A DNA stretch of 64,000 bases from IMG/VR virus record IMGVR_UViG_3300010354_000045, positions 62,001-126,000 of that record. One strand, given 5' to 3'. Under the pieces are notes generated by a model, which made no database searches, was not told where the DNA came from, and saw nothing but the letters and a program-made list of their open reading frames with translations. Position 1 is the first letter of the stretch, and each line of letters begins with the position of its first letter. The stretch comes from a virus. A program made the translations under genes and the position numbers. Shown here piece by piece: positions 44,436 to 51,799 of this stretch.

Positions 44436-44694
44436 AAATTTTTGACCATATTTTTAGTTTATCTTGTTTCTTTTGACTAGCTTGCTGTAATTCTTCCTTG
44501 GTAAAAACACCATGATCTATTAACAGGTTAATCATTAGCATAACATCACCCGCTTCTTGCGTAAGATGCTGTCTTTGAGAGCCACCATCTTTGTAGCTAT
44601 TATCTAGACCAAAACGGCGCACTTTACTAGCAGATACTATTAGCTCTCCGCATTCTTCTTGTAAGATATCAAGTATTTCCTGAATCTTTGACAT
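44428..44694 (-). CDS. MazG-like nucleotide pyrophosphohydrolase
   Basis: The 88-aa all-alpha protein has the two metal-binding helices of MazG/dUTPase-like NTP pyrophosphatases: LQEECGELI (Glu13, Glu14, Glu17) and EAGDVMLMI (about 47-55), with a HLTQEAGD block. Such enzymes hydrolyse (d)NTPs to monophosphates. Phage versions have been linked to nucleotide pool cleaning. In this operon it stands beside GMP reductase and QueE, which suggests guanine or deazaguanine nucleotide control. It overlaps both neighbours. Substrate unproven. Confidence 0.75.
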   Translation of the reverse strand: MSKIQEILDILQEECGELIVSASKVRRFGLDNSYKDGGSQRQHLTQEAGDVMLMINLLIDHGVFTKEELQQASQKKQDKLKIWSKIYE

Positions 44695-45022
44695 TTTGTT
44701 TCCTAAGTTCTTCTACGTCTTTGACAGCTGATTGTAACACAGTTGCATAGTTAAGAGCAACCTGTTTATTCATAATAATACAAGTTTCAAAATCAGTATA
44801 TCCTTTGGTTAGCAGCTTCCAAATGTGTAACCAACGATTCTTTGACCAGAAATTAGTCCTAGTTGTAGTATAAACGGTTACAGTAACACCTATGTCTTCT
44901 GCTTCAATATCAATAGTATGTGTGCAGTCATCACTACCGCATTCGCATACGGCCTTGTACATCTTTGATGTACCCCAATCTTTAACTAGTAAAACTCCGT
45001 TTGCTGGTTTTTGTGGTTTCAT
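44669..45022 (-). CDS. Unknown 117-aa protein with Cys cluster
   Basis: A short cluster of cysteines ([19 protein letters not shown], about residues 26-41) could bind zinc. The rest ([36 protein letters not shown]) is beta then helix. It couples to guaC by ATGA and overlaps the MazG-like gene by 26 bases. Similar small proteins occur in aquatic T4-like phages. No function is assigned. Confidence 0.5.
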   Translation of the reverse strand: MKPQKPANGVLLVKDWGTSKMYKAVCECGSDDCTHTIDIEAEDIGVTVTVYTTTRTNFWSKNRWLHIWKLLTKGYTDFETCIIMNKQVALNYATVLQSAVKDVEELRKQNVKDSGNT

Positions 45023-46038
45023 TTTAAAAATACATCGTTAATTTGTCTATTGACTCTAACAAATGTTGTACATTTTGGTAATTGTTTGAGTGTAGGTGCT
45101 CCGACATATGTACAGGTACTGCGTAGGCCACCAAGAATATCTAAAACAGTATTTTTCACAGTACCTCTATATGGAATTTCTACAGTGCGACCTTCTGATG
45201 AACGATATTCCGCAACACCGCCGTGGTGTTTATTCATAGCAGTGTCAGAACTCATACCATAAAATGTAACTTTGCCATCTTTGACTTCGCCGCCGCCTTC
45301 ATCGTGTCCAGCTAACATGCCGCCTAACATTACAAAGTCTGCGCCAGCACCAAATGCCTTAGCTACATCTCCAGGACAAGTACAACCGCCGTCAGCAATG
45401 ATGTGTCCGCCAAGACCATGAGCGGCATCGGCACATTCGATAATTGCGGATAGTTGCGGATAGCCAACACCTGTCTGTACACGAGTAGTGCAAACAGCAC
45501 CAGGCCCAATACCAACTTTAACAATATCTGCTCCACGTAAGATTAACTCCTGTGTCATGTCTGCGGTAACGACGTTACCAGCAATAATAGTGCAATGAGG
45601 AAATGTTTCTCTAACCTTTTGAACAAAATCAGCGAATCGTTCTTGGTAACCATTAGCTACATCAATACAGATAAAACGTATTTCTGGATACACATTAATA
45701 AGTTGGCGTAATTTTAAAAATTCACTATCACTGGTGCCGGTGCTAACTGCAAAATAGTTTCCGCCAATATCTTGAATAGTTGTTTGAAAATATTCTATAC
45801 CAATGTTTTTTACTAAACAAGTAAACATACGATGCTGATATAAGGCATGAGCCATTTGTAGTGTGCCTACACCATCCATATTACTAGCCATAATAGGAAC
45901 CCCATGCCATTCAAATCTGCTGTATTTGAATGTATAATGCCTTACAAGATCTACTTCTTTACGACTACCTAATGTACTGCGCTTAGGACGAATAAGTACA
46001 TCCTTATAATCTAATTTAATTTCGTCTTCAATTCTCAT
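45019..46038 (-). CDS. guaC: GMP reductase GuaC
   Basis: A longer frame starts at 46050, but the ATG at 46038 shares bases with the preceding stop (ATGA), the rule in this operon, giving 339 aa. The active-site loop [20 protein letters not shown] has the catalytic Cys183 (E. coli GuaC Cys186). The C-terminal [20 protein letters not shown] block with [12 protein letters not shown] is specific to GMP reductase rather than IMP dehydrogenase. GuaC turns GMP into IMP and ammonia with NADPH. In a phage that modifies guanine, it could alter the host guanine pool. The enzyme call is firm, the purpose inferred. Confidence 0.9.
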   Translation of the reverse strand: MRIEDEIKLDYKDVLIRPKRSTLGSRKEVDLVRHYTFKYSRFEWHGVPIMASNMDGVGTLQMAHALYQHRMFTCLVKNIGIEYFQTTIQDIGGNYFAVSTGTSDSEFLKLRQLINVYPEIRFICIDVANGYQERFADFVQKVRETFPHCTIIAGNVVTADMTQELILRGADIVKVGIGPGAVCTTRVQTGVGYPQLSAIIECADAAHGLGGHIIADGGCTCPGDVAKAFGAGADFVMLGGMLAGHDEGGGEVKDGKVTFYGMSSDTAMNKHHGGVAEYRSSEGRTVEIPYRGTVKNTVLDILGGLRSTCTYVGAPTLKQLPKCTTFVRVNRQINDVFLK

Positions 46039-46622
46039 TGTTCCCACCATGCTTCATAGGGAAATTCTACCCACACATCATTCTCTGCCTTGTTGACTTC
46101 CATGCCAACAAAGTCCATACCTACTCGACATTTACTAGCTAAGTTATCAACGAGAACTGCAAATTTTACATTATTATTCCAAACATGTTCCCATTCAGGA
46201 TCATTTGGTAAACAACTACTAGGCCAGTCATTCATAATCCAGTTGAAGGTAGCACCTGTGTCATTAATGTCATCAACGACGAGAATGTTTTTAAAATTTT
46301 CGCCTTGTTCTAACAGACTCGATGCGGCATCTAATACTGAACCAATATCGTTTTCATCTTCAATATGAATTTCTTGTTTAGGATAGCCTAGCGCATCTTC
46401 AGCCATACTGCAATCACTGACACACTCACCGCCGTCACGCAGACTAACTTGTAAAGGCTTCATAGGAATATTTAGATAATGACTAATCATAACAGCTGGA
46501 ATAAGGCCGCCACGACTAATACCTACAATATAATCTGGCCGCCAGCCGCTATTAGCAATATCTCTACAAATTTTAGAAACTAATTTTTTTAGTTCTCTAT
46601 CTTTAAGAATTAATTTATTCAT
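46035..46622 (-). CDS. Purine-type phosphoribosyltransferase
   Basis: The 195-aa protein has the PRPP-binding motif [13 protein letters not shown] (about 113-125) and an early conserved block [17 protein letters not shown], as in type I phosphoribosyltransferases of the hypoxanthine/xanthine/guanine class. It would attach a free base to PRPP. The gene overlaps folE by ATGA and guaC by ATGA, so the three are translated together. Salvage of guanine or loading of a modified base are both possible. The base used cannot be determined. Confidence 0.82.
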   Translation of the reverse strand: MNKLILKDRELKKLVSKICRDIANSGWRPDYIVGISRGGLIPAVMISHYLNIPMKPLQVSLRDGGECVSDCSMAEDALGYPKQEIHIEDENDIGSVLDAASSLLEQGENFKNILVVDDINDTGATFNWIMNDWPSSCLPNDPEWEHVWNNNVKFAVLVDNLASKCRVGMDFVGMEVNKAENDVWVEFPYEAWWEQ

Positions 46623-47362
46623 CTCGGAGCAAACTCTTGTTGTAGTTTAATGTTATCGAAAAACTCTTTTTTAGTACCGGCATCTTCTTTAAACGCACCT
46701 CTTAACACAGTTGTTTGTGTTAGGCTCGAATGTGCCATGATACCACGATTTTCACAGCAGCCATGTACTGCCTGAATGTAAACCCCTAGGTCTTTAGTTC
46801 CTGTGGCTTTTTGGATCTGCCTAGCAATTTCATTAGCAAGCTCCTCCTGGAGAGTGCCTCGCCTGGCACACCACTGGGCAATCCTTGTATACTTTGAAAG
46901 CCCAATAAGATGTTGGGCAGCAATAATACCAATATAAGCAACGCCAACCACAGGTTGGTGATGATGGCTACACATACTACGAAGCTCACTACGAACAACA
47001 AGCATGCCTTCGTAACGGTCCTCCGAATCATTAGGAAACGATGTTGAGTCTGGTGCTGGGTCATATCTTCCTGCCATTACTTCATTAAAATACATCTTAG
47101 CCAGCCTTCGAGCTGTGCCTTTTGAATTAGGATCTGTTTCTCTATCAATTAACAGCCGATCAAGTACTAGTTCAAATGCTTCTGCGGCTTCGTCGATTAA
47201 TTGGTCTTTAAATTCTTCAGTAACATACTCACTGATATTATCTCCAGCCCAGAATCTTTTTCCATCTCTCTTCATTTTAAAGCGAAGATAATCTCCAAGA
47301 TATGCTTCTTTGTAGCCACCGTCGCCGGCCATGGCATCAAGTGCTGTTTCTTTCTGTGTCAT
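46619..47362 (-). CDS. folE: GTP cyclohydrolase I FolE
   Basis: The 247-aa protein has the zinc ligands Cys131, His134 (SMCSHHHQPV) and Cys202 (VHGCCENRG), spaced exactly as in E. coli FolE (Cys110, His113, Cys181). It also has ARRLAKMYFNEVMAG and LIGLSKYTRI. FolE opens GTP to dihydroneopterin triphosphate, the first step of both folate and 7-deazaguanine synthesis. The N-terminal ~60 residues (GDYLRFKMKRDGKRFW) are extra to the usual ~220-aa length. It is the first gene of a leftward operon with its own sigma70-type promoter; the rest of the 7-deazaguanine genes lie downstream or in the next operon. Confidence 0.93.
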   Translation of the reverse strand: MTQKETALDAMAGDGGYKEAYLGDYLRFKMKRDGKRFWAGDNISEYVTEEFKDQLIDEAAEAFELVLDRLLIDRETDPNSKGTARRLAKMYFNEVMAGRYDPAPDSTSFPNDSEDRYEGMLVVRSELRSMCSHHHQPVVGVAYIGIIAAQHLIGLSKYTRIAQWCARRGTLQEELANEIARQIQKATGTKDLGVYIQAVHGCCENRGIMAHSSLTQTTVLRGAFKEDAGTKKEFFDNIKLQQEFAPR

Positions 47363-47381
47363 TTTTTCTCCTATTATGTAT

Positions 47382-47411
47382 AGTATATAGGTTTATTTAG
47401 GTCGTTGTCAA
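47382..47411 (-). promoter_or_regulatory. Sigma70-type promoter for folE operon
   Basis: On the minus strand TTGACA (47406-47411) and TATACT (47382-47387) are 18 bp apart. The -35 box lies in the end of the preceding small gene. A GGAG ribosome site follows before the folE ATG. It drives the FolE to RNase H operon. Confidence 0.78.
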
Positions 47412-47600
47412 ATTTTTATACCTTTTTCGGCATTCTTCTTTTACTTCTTTTGGAATATCTGGATGCCATTCGGCCATTCCGCAGTCATATACTCTACTTT
47501 TTTCACGTGGAGAAAAGTAAATTAATGTAGGAATAATTACAAATAATAAAAATAACATTAACAACAATGTTAAAGAGATTCGCTTAATAATATTCGACAT
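47397..47600 (-). CDS. Small single-span membrane protein
   Basis: The 67-aa protein has one long hydrophobic helix (about residues 10-30: LTLLLMLFLLFVIIPTLIYF) after a short basic start, and then a Cys-containing tail (VYDCGMAEWHPDIPKEVKEEC). It is probably inserted in the host inner membrane with the tail outside. This tail pattern recurs in small membrane proteins of aquatic T4-like phages. It overlaps the preceding gene by 31 bases. Function unknown; envelope or superinfection role is conceivable. Confidence 0.6.
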   Translation of the reverse strand: MSNIIKRISLTLLLMLFLLFVIIPTLIYFSPREKSRVYDCGMAEWHPDIPKEVKEECRKRYKNLTTT

Positions 47601-47803
47601 AGATTAGCATCTTTAGTTGTTTTAAATGTGAAAGACATATGATACATACCTGGTTTGTAATAAAACCTGTGTCCAGGTAATCCAAATACTTCGAGTACTT
47701 TTGCACACTGTTCGTTCCACCAAGGAACATTTTCATTATACCAAAATATCTCAACTATCTGATTTTTATCGGTTATTTCTTCCCACCATCTGTCGTTGTT
47801 CAT
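47570..47803 (-). CDS. Unknown 77-aa Trp/Tyr-rich protein
   Basis: The sequence (DRWWEEITDKNQIVEIFWYN, then FGLPGHRFYYKPGMYHM) is rich in aromatic residues and reads as a small beta protein. It overlaps its neighbours by 31 and 38 bases, in a run of five closely packed small genes. No family recognised. Confidence 0.5.
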   Translation of the reverse strand: MNNDRWWEEITDKNQIVEIFWYNENVPWWNEQCAKVLEVFGLPGHRFYYKPGMYHMSFTFKTTKDANLCRILLSESL

Positions 47804-47957
47804 TTTCTAAAAACTTTATTTCATCTTTTATGTAATCTCTATAATCAGAAAGTACTTCTAATTTCCTTCCTGATTCACCAGTTGATCTTAGTGTTTCTAG
47901 ATCTTTTTCAATAATACTAAGTTTTTCTTTAAGTTCTTTAACAGTTAAATCACTCAT
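47766..47957 (-). CDS. Unknown 63-aa helical protein
   Basis: Nearly all residues are helix-compatible (LKEKLSIIEKDLETLRSTGE, DYRDYIKDEIKFLENEQRQ) and form a likely coiled-coil hairpin. The start overlaps the preceding stop as ATGA. It may be a small binding protein. No function can be assigned. Confidence 0.5.
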   Translation of the reverse strand: MSDLTVKELKEKLSIIEKDLETLRSTGESGRKLEVLSDYRDYIKDEIKFLENEQRQMVGRNNR

Positions 47958-48160
47958 AAAGACACAAGCCCTTGTGCTAATGTTTTTACTTCTTCATCGG
48001 TCATAAAAAATTGATAAGTTGACGAAGAATCTACTCCACCATCTTTATTTTTACACTCTTGTATAAATTCAATAGCATTAAGATTATTAGGATAAGAACA
48101 TTTCCAACTTTTAATTCTTAGTCTAAAACCTAAATCTTCTTTGACAATAAATTCTTTCAT
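47954..48160 (-). CDS. Unknown 68-aa protein
   Basis: The sequence begins FIVKEDLGFRLRIKSWKCSY and ends with a TDEEVKTLAQGLV helix. It overlaps both neighbours by ATGA. No recognised motif. Confidence 0.5.
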   Translation of the reverse strand: MKEFIVKEDLGFRLRIKSWKCSYPNNLNAIEFIQECKNKDGGVDSSSTYQFFMTDEEVKTLAQGLVSL

Positions 48161-48528
48161 TTTTCTTCTCCTTTAATTGATTGCCACATTCTGTATTTAG
48201 AAAGAGTTTCGATATAATCTTCGTATTTTTTCTTTAAAAGAGGATAACTATTTTCTAATGCAACATCTCTTTCGGGGATCATCAAGACTTTTTCGATTGT
48301 TCGTAATCGTTCTTCTAAATCTCTACCATTGTGTATAATCTTACCTTTTACATCTAAACTAGCCGGATCATTGTTAACAATTAAAGTTGGACTTATTTGA
48401 TATCCAGTAGTATTCGTGATAGTATACGTCCCATTAGATCCTGCCATGGTACCTAGTGTGCCTCCGCCTAACACAGTATTTTGTGTAGTCCAGTTAAGTG
48501 GTGCTGATACTTTGCTGTTTACGGTCAT
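48157..48528 (-). CDS. Unknown 123-aa protein with fibre-like start and helical end
   Basis: The N-terminal half is Gly/Thr/Ser-rich and beta-like (GTLGTMAGSNGTYTITNTTG), like the fibre repeats of the plus strand. The C-terminal half is a charged helix (GRDLEERLRTIEKVLMIPER, YPLLKKKYEDYIETLSKYR) of a type found in small structural proteins of T4-like phages. The combination suggests a virion component encoded outside the tail cluster. The gene overlaps the cupin gene by 35 bases. Confidence 0.5.
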   Translation of the reverse strand: MTVNSKVSAPLNWTTQNTVLGGGTLGTMAGSNGTYTITNTTGYQISPTLIVNNDPASLDVKGKIIHNGRDLEERLRTIEKVLMIPERDVALENSYPLLKKKYEDYIETLSKYRMWQSIKGEEK

Positions 48529-48985
48529 TTAAGTATTTCTCATTATGTACCCAGGTATTTTTTACAAGAAATCCCCATTCACGACGTTGCGGTCCTGGCA
48601 TGAACAACGTCCAGCAGTCTACGCCTGCTTCAAGCTCAATACGGTGATAGCTATTAGCACTGCAAATACGGAAATGCCCAGGCCCACGCCAATGCCGTGT
48701 TTCACTGATCTTGGCACCTTGCGAATTAAAGTTAGGAGTCCATTCATAATAACCACCTTTTAAGATAATTGTAGCGTAAGGCCAAGGATGATCATGTACG
48801 TCGTCCGGATCGCTACGTAAAAATTTATGTAAAAAAATATTAAAAGGAAAATGCTGTCTATCTTTTAAAAAAACATAGTAACGTTCGAGATATGGTTTTT
48901 CGCTTACGCGATCCATAATAATTCTTTTTCGATCGTGTTTTTCTAACCACGAAAGAAATTTACTTTTTATCTTTTGGATTATCAT
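48494..48985 (-). CDS. Cupin-like protein
   Basis: The frame opens at 49027, but an AAGGA site lies six bases before the ATG at 48985 (IIQKIKSKFLSW), so I choose that start (163 aa). The core DDVHDHPWPYATIILKGGYYEW and HRIELEAGVDCWTLFMPG are the two conserved cupin barrel motifs, with His and Glu/Asp positions able to bind a metal. Cupins include dioxygenases, sugar epimerases and storage folds, so the role is undetermined. Its place in the operon with a glycosyltransferase and UDP-sugar dehydrogenase-like gene would suit sugar or nucleotide-sugar metabolism. Confidence 0.65.
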   Translation of the reverse strand: MIIQKIKSKFLSWLEKHDRKRIIMDRVSEKPYLERYYVFLKDRQHFPFNIFLHKFLRSDPDDVHDHPWPYATIILKGGYYEWTPNFNSQGAKISETRHWRGPGHFRICSANSYHRIELEAGVDCWTLFMPGPQRREWGFLVKNTWVHNEKYLNDRKQQSISTT

Positions 48986-49340
48986 ATTCGTCCTTAACAA
49001 GATAGTAAGTTGTTTTAAACTTTTCAAAGGCTATTGCTAGTCCTGGAAATTCTTTACACATAGCTTCTATTCTACTAAAACTAGGCAAGCAGTCTACAAA
49101 CTCTTTTCCATTACTCCATTCATTAATACTATATGTGCCGGGCACAGTGCCACTGCTAATAGTATAAGTTCCAGAAGATCCTGTAGCTCCAATATAACCA
49201 CTACCATTACTTCCTGTAATAGATATATTGCTTATTGAAGCAGTATCTAAACTGCTATCCATAGTCCATGAACTAGGATCAATTGTTATTGTATCATTTA
49301 ATGTTATTGAGTAAAGGTCCTGCTGAGAAGAATTGCCCAT
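48960..49340 (-). CDS. Unknown protein with beta-repeat start
   Basis: Residues 1-75 are Ser/Thr/Gly-rich with a repeated GS-G-TYTIS pattern (GSNGSGYIGATGSSGTYTIS), and residues 76-126 form a conserved-looking globular part (EWSNGKEFVDCLPSFSRIEA, then EFPGLAIAFEKFKTTYYLV). The second part recurs in other T4-like aquatic phages in my recollection. GGAGG precedes the start. It overlaps the glycosyltransferase by 47 bases and the cupin gene by 26. A structural role is a guess. Confidence 0.5.
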   Translation of the reverse strand: MGNSSQQDLYSITLNDTITIDPSSWTMDSSLDTASISNISITGSNGSGYIGATGSSGTYTISSGTVPGTYSINEWSNGKEFVDCLPSFSRIEAMCKEFPGLAIAFEKFKTTYYLVKDEYDNPKDKK

Positions 49341-50385
49341 CTAAAGCCTCCGCTTGTTTTTTAATGAGAGGCAATCTTGTTTCGTAATAGTCCATATGAC
49401 TCATGATTGCTCTACATAGATCTGGCCTATATACATTATAGGCATCCCAGCTTTCAGTCCATTTGCTAGGATATTTAAAATTGTCAAAATACATTTCTGT
49501 GTAACTGAGTCTGTCTGGAACCATTGGAACAGCATCAACTACTGCACCCTCGTAACAACTAATTCCTAAAGTTTCTTGTAGATTAGCACTGAATACCAGT
49601 TTTGCTTCACCTAGTAGGGTGTGATATTCGTGTTTAGTTAGTTTACGATCTTGACAAACTACAAACTCATATTGTGGTAAGTGTGTAGATAAGTCTCGAA
49701 AAATTTCAACTTGTTTTTCTGGTGCAATACGATGCGGAAAAAGAATTAAGTTTCTTTTTGGAATACCTTTATACTGAGAAAGTGTACTAGGCATATACTC
49801 CATAGGCCAGCCTGTACGAATAACCTTGCCGCTATCTAGAAGATCTTTAACATCTTCTTCATACCAGGGATTTTCACTAGGATAGCCATCCTCCAATAAG
49901 TTCTTTATAAAAAGGTCAATATGAAAATTAGTAGCAAAGTAATTATGATCAATAGCATGAAAGAAACTCTTTTCAGCATTTCTAACCCATTTAGCTTTGC
50001 CAATTAATCGACCAAGAAAATCTTGAGGATCGTAACTACCAGCATGCCACAGTGCGTGAATCTTAACAGGAATGTCAAGAAGCTCACTCATGTATTTTAA
50101 GTTTATGATACCAGGATGCCAAGCATCAGTAAACAAAAAATGATCCCCAGGCTTAACTGCTCCGGATGTAAATAAGCGACTAAATTCTTCAACTTGACGA
50201 GACTTGTATATATTAGTCCCACCAAAATTGAGAAAGGCACCAGGAGTAGTGGCACTAGGAATATCCTCAGGACCACTGATGACATGAACTTCATGTCCTT
50301 GTTTTTTAAGAAGTTCGGGTACATGATGTTTCCATTGTCCGGTGTACCTTGTATCAACTGCTTCTAGATCAACAAGATAGATCAT
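49294..50385 (-). CDS. GT-B glycosyltransferase
   Basis: The 363-aa protein has a GT-B C-terminal donor-binding domain: LILFPHRIAPEKQVEIFRDL, then VVCQDRKLTKHEYHTLLGEA and the ANLQETLGISCYEGAVVDA block that contacts the nucleotide sugar, as in GT4 and related families. The N-terminal half is a Rossmann-like domain with DHFLFTDAWHPGIINLKYM. It has no membrane span. In T4, GT-B enzymes glucosylate hydroxymethylcytosine. This phage shows no hydroxymethylase in the window, so DNA, glycan and protein targets are all open. It is in the clamp-DpdA operon. Confidence 0.72.
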   Translation of the reverse strand: MIYLVDLEAVDTRYTGQWKHHVPELLKKQGHEVHVISGPEDIPSATTPGAFLNFGGTNIYKSRQVEEFSRLFTSGAVKPGDHFLFTDAWHPGIINLKYMSELLDIPVKIHALWHAGSYDPQDFLGRLIGKAKWVRNAEKSFFHAIDHNYFATNFHIDLFIKNLLEDGYPSENPWYEEDVKDLLDSGKVIRTGWPMEYMPSTLSQYKGIPKRNLILFPHRIAPEKQVEIFRDLSTHLPQYEFVVCQDRKLTKHEYHTLLGEAKLVFSANLQETLGISCYEGAVVDAVPMVPDRLSYTEMYFDNFKYPSKWTESWDAYNVYRPDLCRAIMSHMDYYETRLPLIKKQAEALDGQFFSAGPLLNNIK

Positions 50386-50606
50386 TAATTTTTAGCCTTG
50401 TATCCGTTTTTGTAATTAAATTTTCTTGATCTGTTACTATAGAGATACTTATTCCAAATATCACTCTGCTTGTTGTACAAATGAGCCTCGTTGAATTCCA
50501 AAAGCTCCATGCGACAAAAATCCCTAAATGCATCAAGGTCGTCAAAAATTTTGACTACTTCGGGGCGAGTTTGGAAATAACTTACTTCTTTGTAATTAAT
50601 AGCCAT
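50385..50606 (-). CDS. Unknown 73-aa protein
   Basis: The sequence (YFQTRPEVVKIFDDLDAFRD, FCRMELLEFNEAHLYN) is helical with a basic end (YSNRSRKFNYKNGYKAKN). A GGAAAC site precedes the ATG and the stop is joined to the next ATG as TAATG. It resembles small accessory proteins of aquatic T4-like phages. No function known. Confidence 0.5.
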   Translation of the reverse strand: MAINYKEVSYFQTRPEVVKIFDDLDAFRDFCRMELLEFNEAHLYNKQSDIWNKYLYSNRSRKFNYKNGYKAKN

Positions 50607-50617
50607 ATTAAGTTTCC

Positions 50618-51010
50618 TTAAAATTTAATAAAACAACCATTTTCTCCGTCTTCGGAGACCTCAATCCAAACCTCTCGGCCTGGATACCTTGCGTTGATCT
50701 GTGCATATAAATCTTCACTGATCATTTCGCAACTTTTATAATCAAGTGTCAGTGTACTATCTTTATAAAGATTTTCCAACCAACGCTTGAACTGAATAAA
50801 CTCAATATCTCGATCGTTGTGTGTTACAGAGATCCAAACACGAAAGTGAAAGATATGACGATGGGGATAACCAAGAAAGCTAACATCATATTCATCGCCT
50901 GTGGCTAGATTAGGATCAGTTAATGCTGCTGGATATTTGTGAATACCTTCTTTTTGAAAGGTTACCCAGATCATTCTATTTGGTCTTACATCAGTTTTAA
51001 TTGTTGTCAT
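50618..51010 (-). CDS. QueD/6-pyruvoyl-tetrahydropterin synthase-like protein
   Basis: The 130-aa protein fits the T-fold of QueD: an early His24 (EGIHKYPAA), a zinc-like His50/His52/His55 cluster (YPHRHIFHFRVWISV), an EFIQFKRWLENLY helix and a C-terminal VWIEVSEDGENGCF strand. QueD makes 6-carboxytetrahydropterin from FolE product, the substrate of QueE. The usual catalytic Cys before HGH is not obvious, so this may be a diverged relative or a protein with another role. In this genomic company (FolE, QueE, DpdA-like) the QueD reading is the most economical. I would call this a moderate-confidence family assignment. Confidence 0.55.
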   Translation of the reverse strand: MTTIKTDVRPNRMIWVTFQKEGIHKYPAALTDPNLATGDEYDVSFLGYPHRHIFHFRVWISVTHNDRDIEFIQFKRWLENLYKDSTLTLDYKSCEMISEDLYAQINARYPGREVWIEVSEDGENGCFIKF

Positions 51011-51531
51011 TTGATAATCTCGTCGTTTTTATATTCGCTCCAAGTAGTATACTTGGATCTATCTTGAAGTTTATGTAGGCTATGACACCATACACCAGGA
51101 TTTGTTGCTTTAAAATCTTTGTCGTCGATTTTAACCATTGTGTTATAATTCCATAGTTTAATATAAGGAATTGGAACACGAATTTGAGGAATAAAATTTT
51201 CATAACTGCAAAGATTGCCGTCATGAAATTCTTCAATGAAATTTAATGAAATATCTAGAGAACACAGATATTCTTTTTCTAAAAAATACTCAATCATAGT
51301 TTCCCAACGTTGCCAATCTAATGCATCCTTAGGAGTAAAACTATGATTAGCACCAAAAAAGATATGATCAATTTTAGTGTTTGTTGATGTTAAAATAGCT
51401 TCAACATCTTGTACAGGATGCACATCTACAACAAATAAAGTATTAAGACCAAATGCCGGTGTCTTTTCAACTTCCTTACCAAAGAAAAATTTAACATTTT
51501 CTCTAACACCGTCGTTATAATTACGCTTCAT
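51007..51531 (-). CDS. Unknown 174-aa protein next to the QueD-like gene
   Basis: The sequence has a conserved look (FGLNTLFVVDVHPVQDVEAI, then IDHIFFGANHSFTPKDALDW, and a C-terminal NPGVWCHSLHKL). It is coupled to the QueD-like gene by ATGA. I recognise it only as a recurring protein of T4-like aquatic phages and cannot name a domain. It does not have the SGGxDS motif of QueC. A role in base modification is possible by neighbourhood only. Confidence 0.55.
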   Translation of the reverse strand: MKRNYNDGVRENVKFFFGKEVEKTPAFGLNTLFVVDVHPVQDVEAILTSTNTKIDHIFFGANHSFTPKDALDWQRWETMIEYFLEKEYLCSLDISLNFIEEFHDGNLCSYENFIPQIRVPIPYIKLWNYNTMVKIDDKDFKATNPGVWCHSLHKLQDRSKYTTWSEYKNDEIIK

Positions 51532-51799
51532 TTTTCTCTGCCTTAGATTGTTCGTATTGCTTGATTAAGCGAGTAACAGCTTCCATTTGAGTTTGAAATA
51601 CATCTGGCGCATCTGCAGAAGCACGTTCCATATCCCAGTCACTAGGATAGTGACGTAGCATACTTCGAGCGTGTTCTCTGATAAGTTTAGGAACTCGTGG
51701 AGTGTGTTGAGGATTACACAAGTCTATTAAAAATTTACGAGTCTGTATAACAGCTCGATAACGTTCGTCAGGTAGCGTCATGACCCAATTCCAATTCAT
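51521..51799 (-). CDS. Small protein of BPSL0761-like type
   Basis: The 92-aa protein has MTLPDERYRAVIQTRKFL followed by TPRVPKLIREHARSMLRHYP and a helical end, a combination that fits a widespread small bacterial/phage family known from BPSL0761-like proteins. Function is unknown. It overlaps the DpdA-like stop by 32 bases and the next gene by 11. Confidence 0.6.
   Translation of the reverse strand: MNWNWVMTLPDERYRAVIQTRKFLIDLCNPQHTPRVPKLIREHARSMLRHYPSDWDMERASADAPDVFQTQMEAVTRLIKQYEQSKAEKNEA

Noticed and set aside
51007-51531. The 174-residue protein as the missing QueC
   Set aside because: It has no SGGxDS nucleotide-binding motif or zinc cysteines of QueC, so it is left as unknown.
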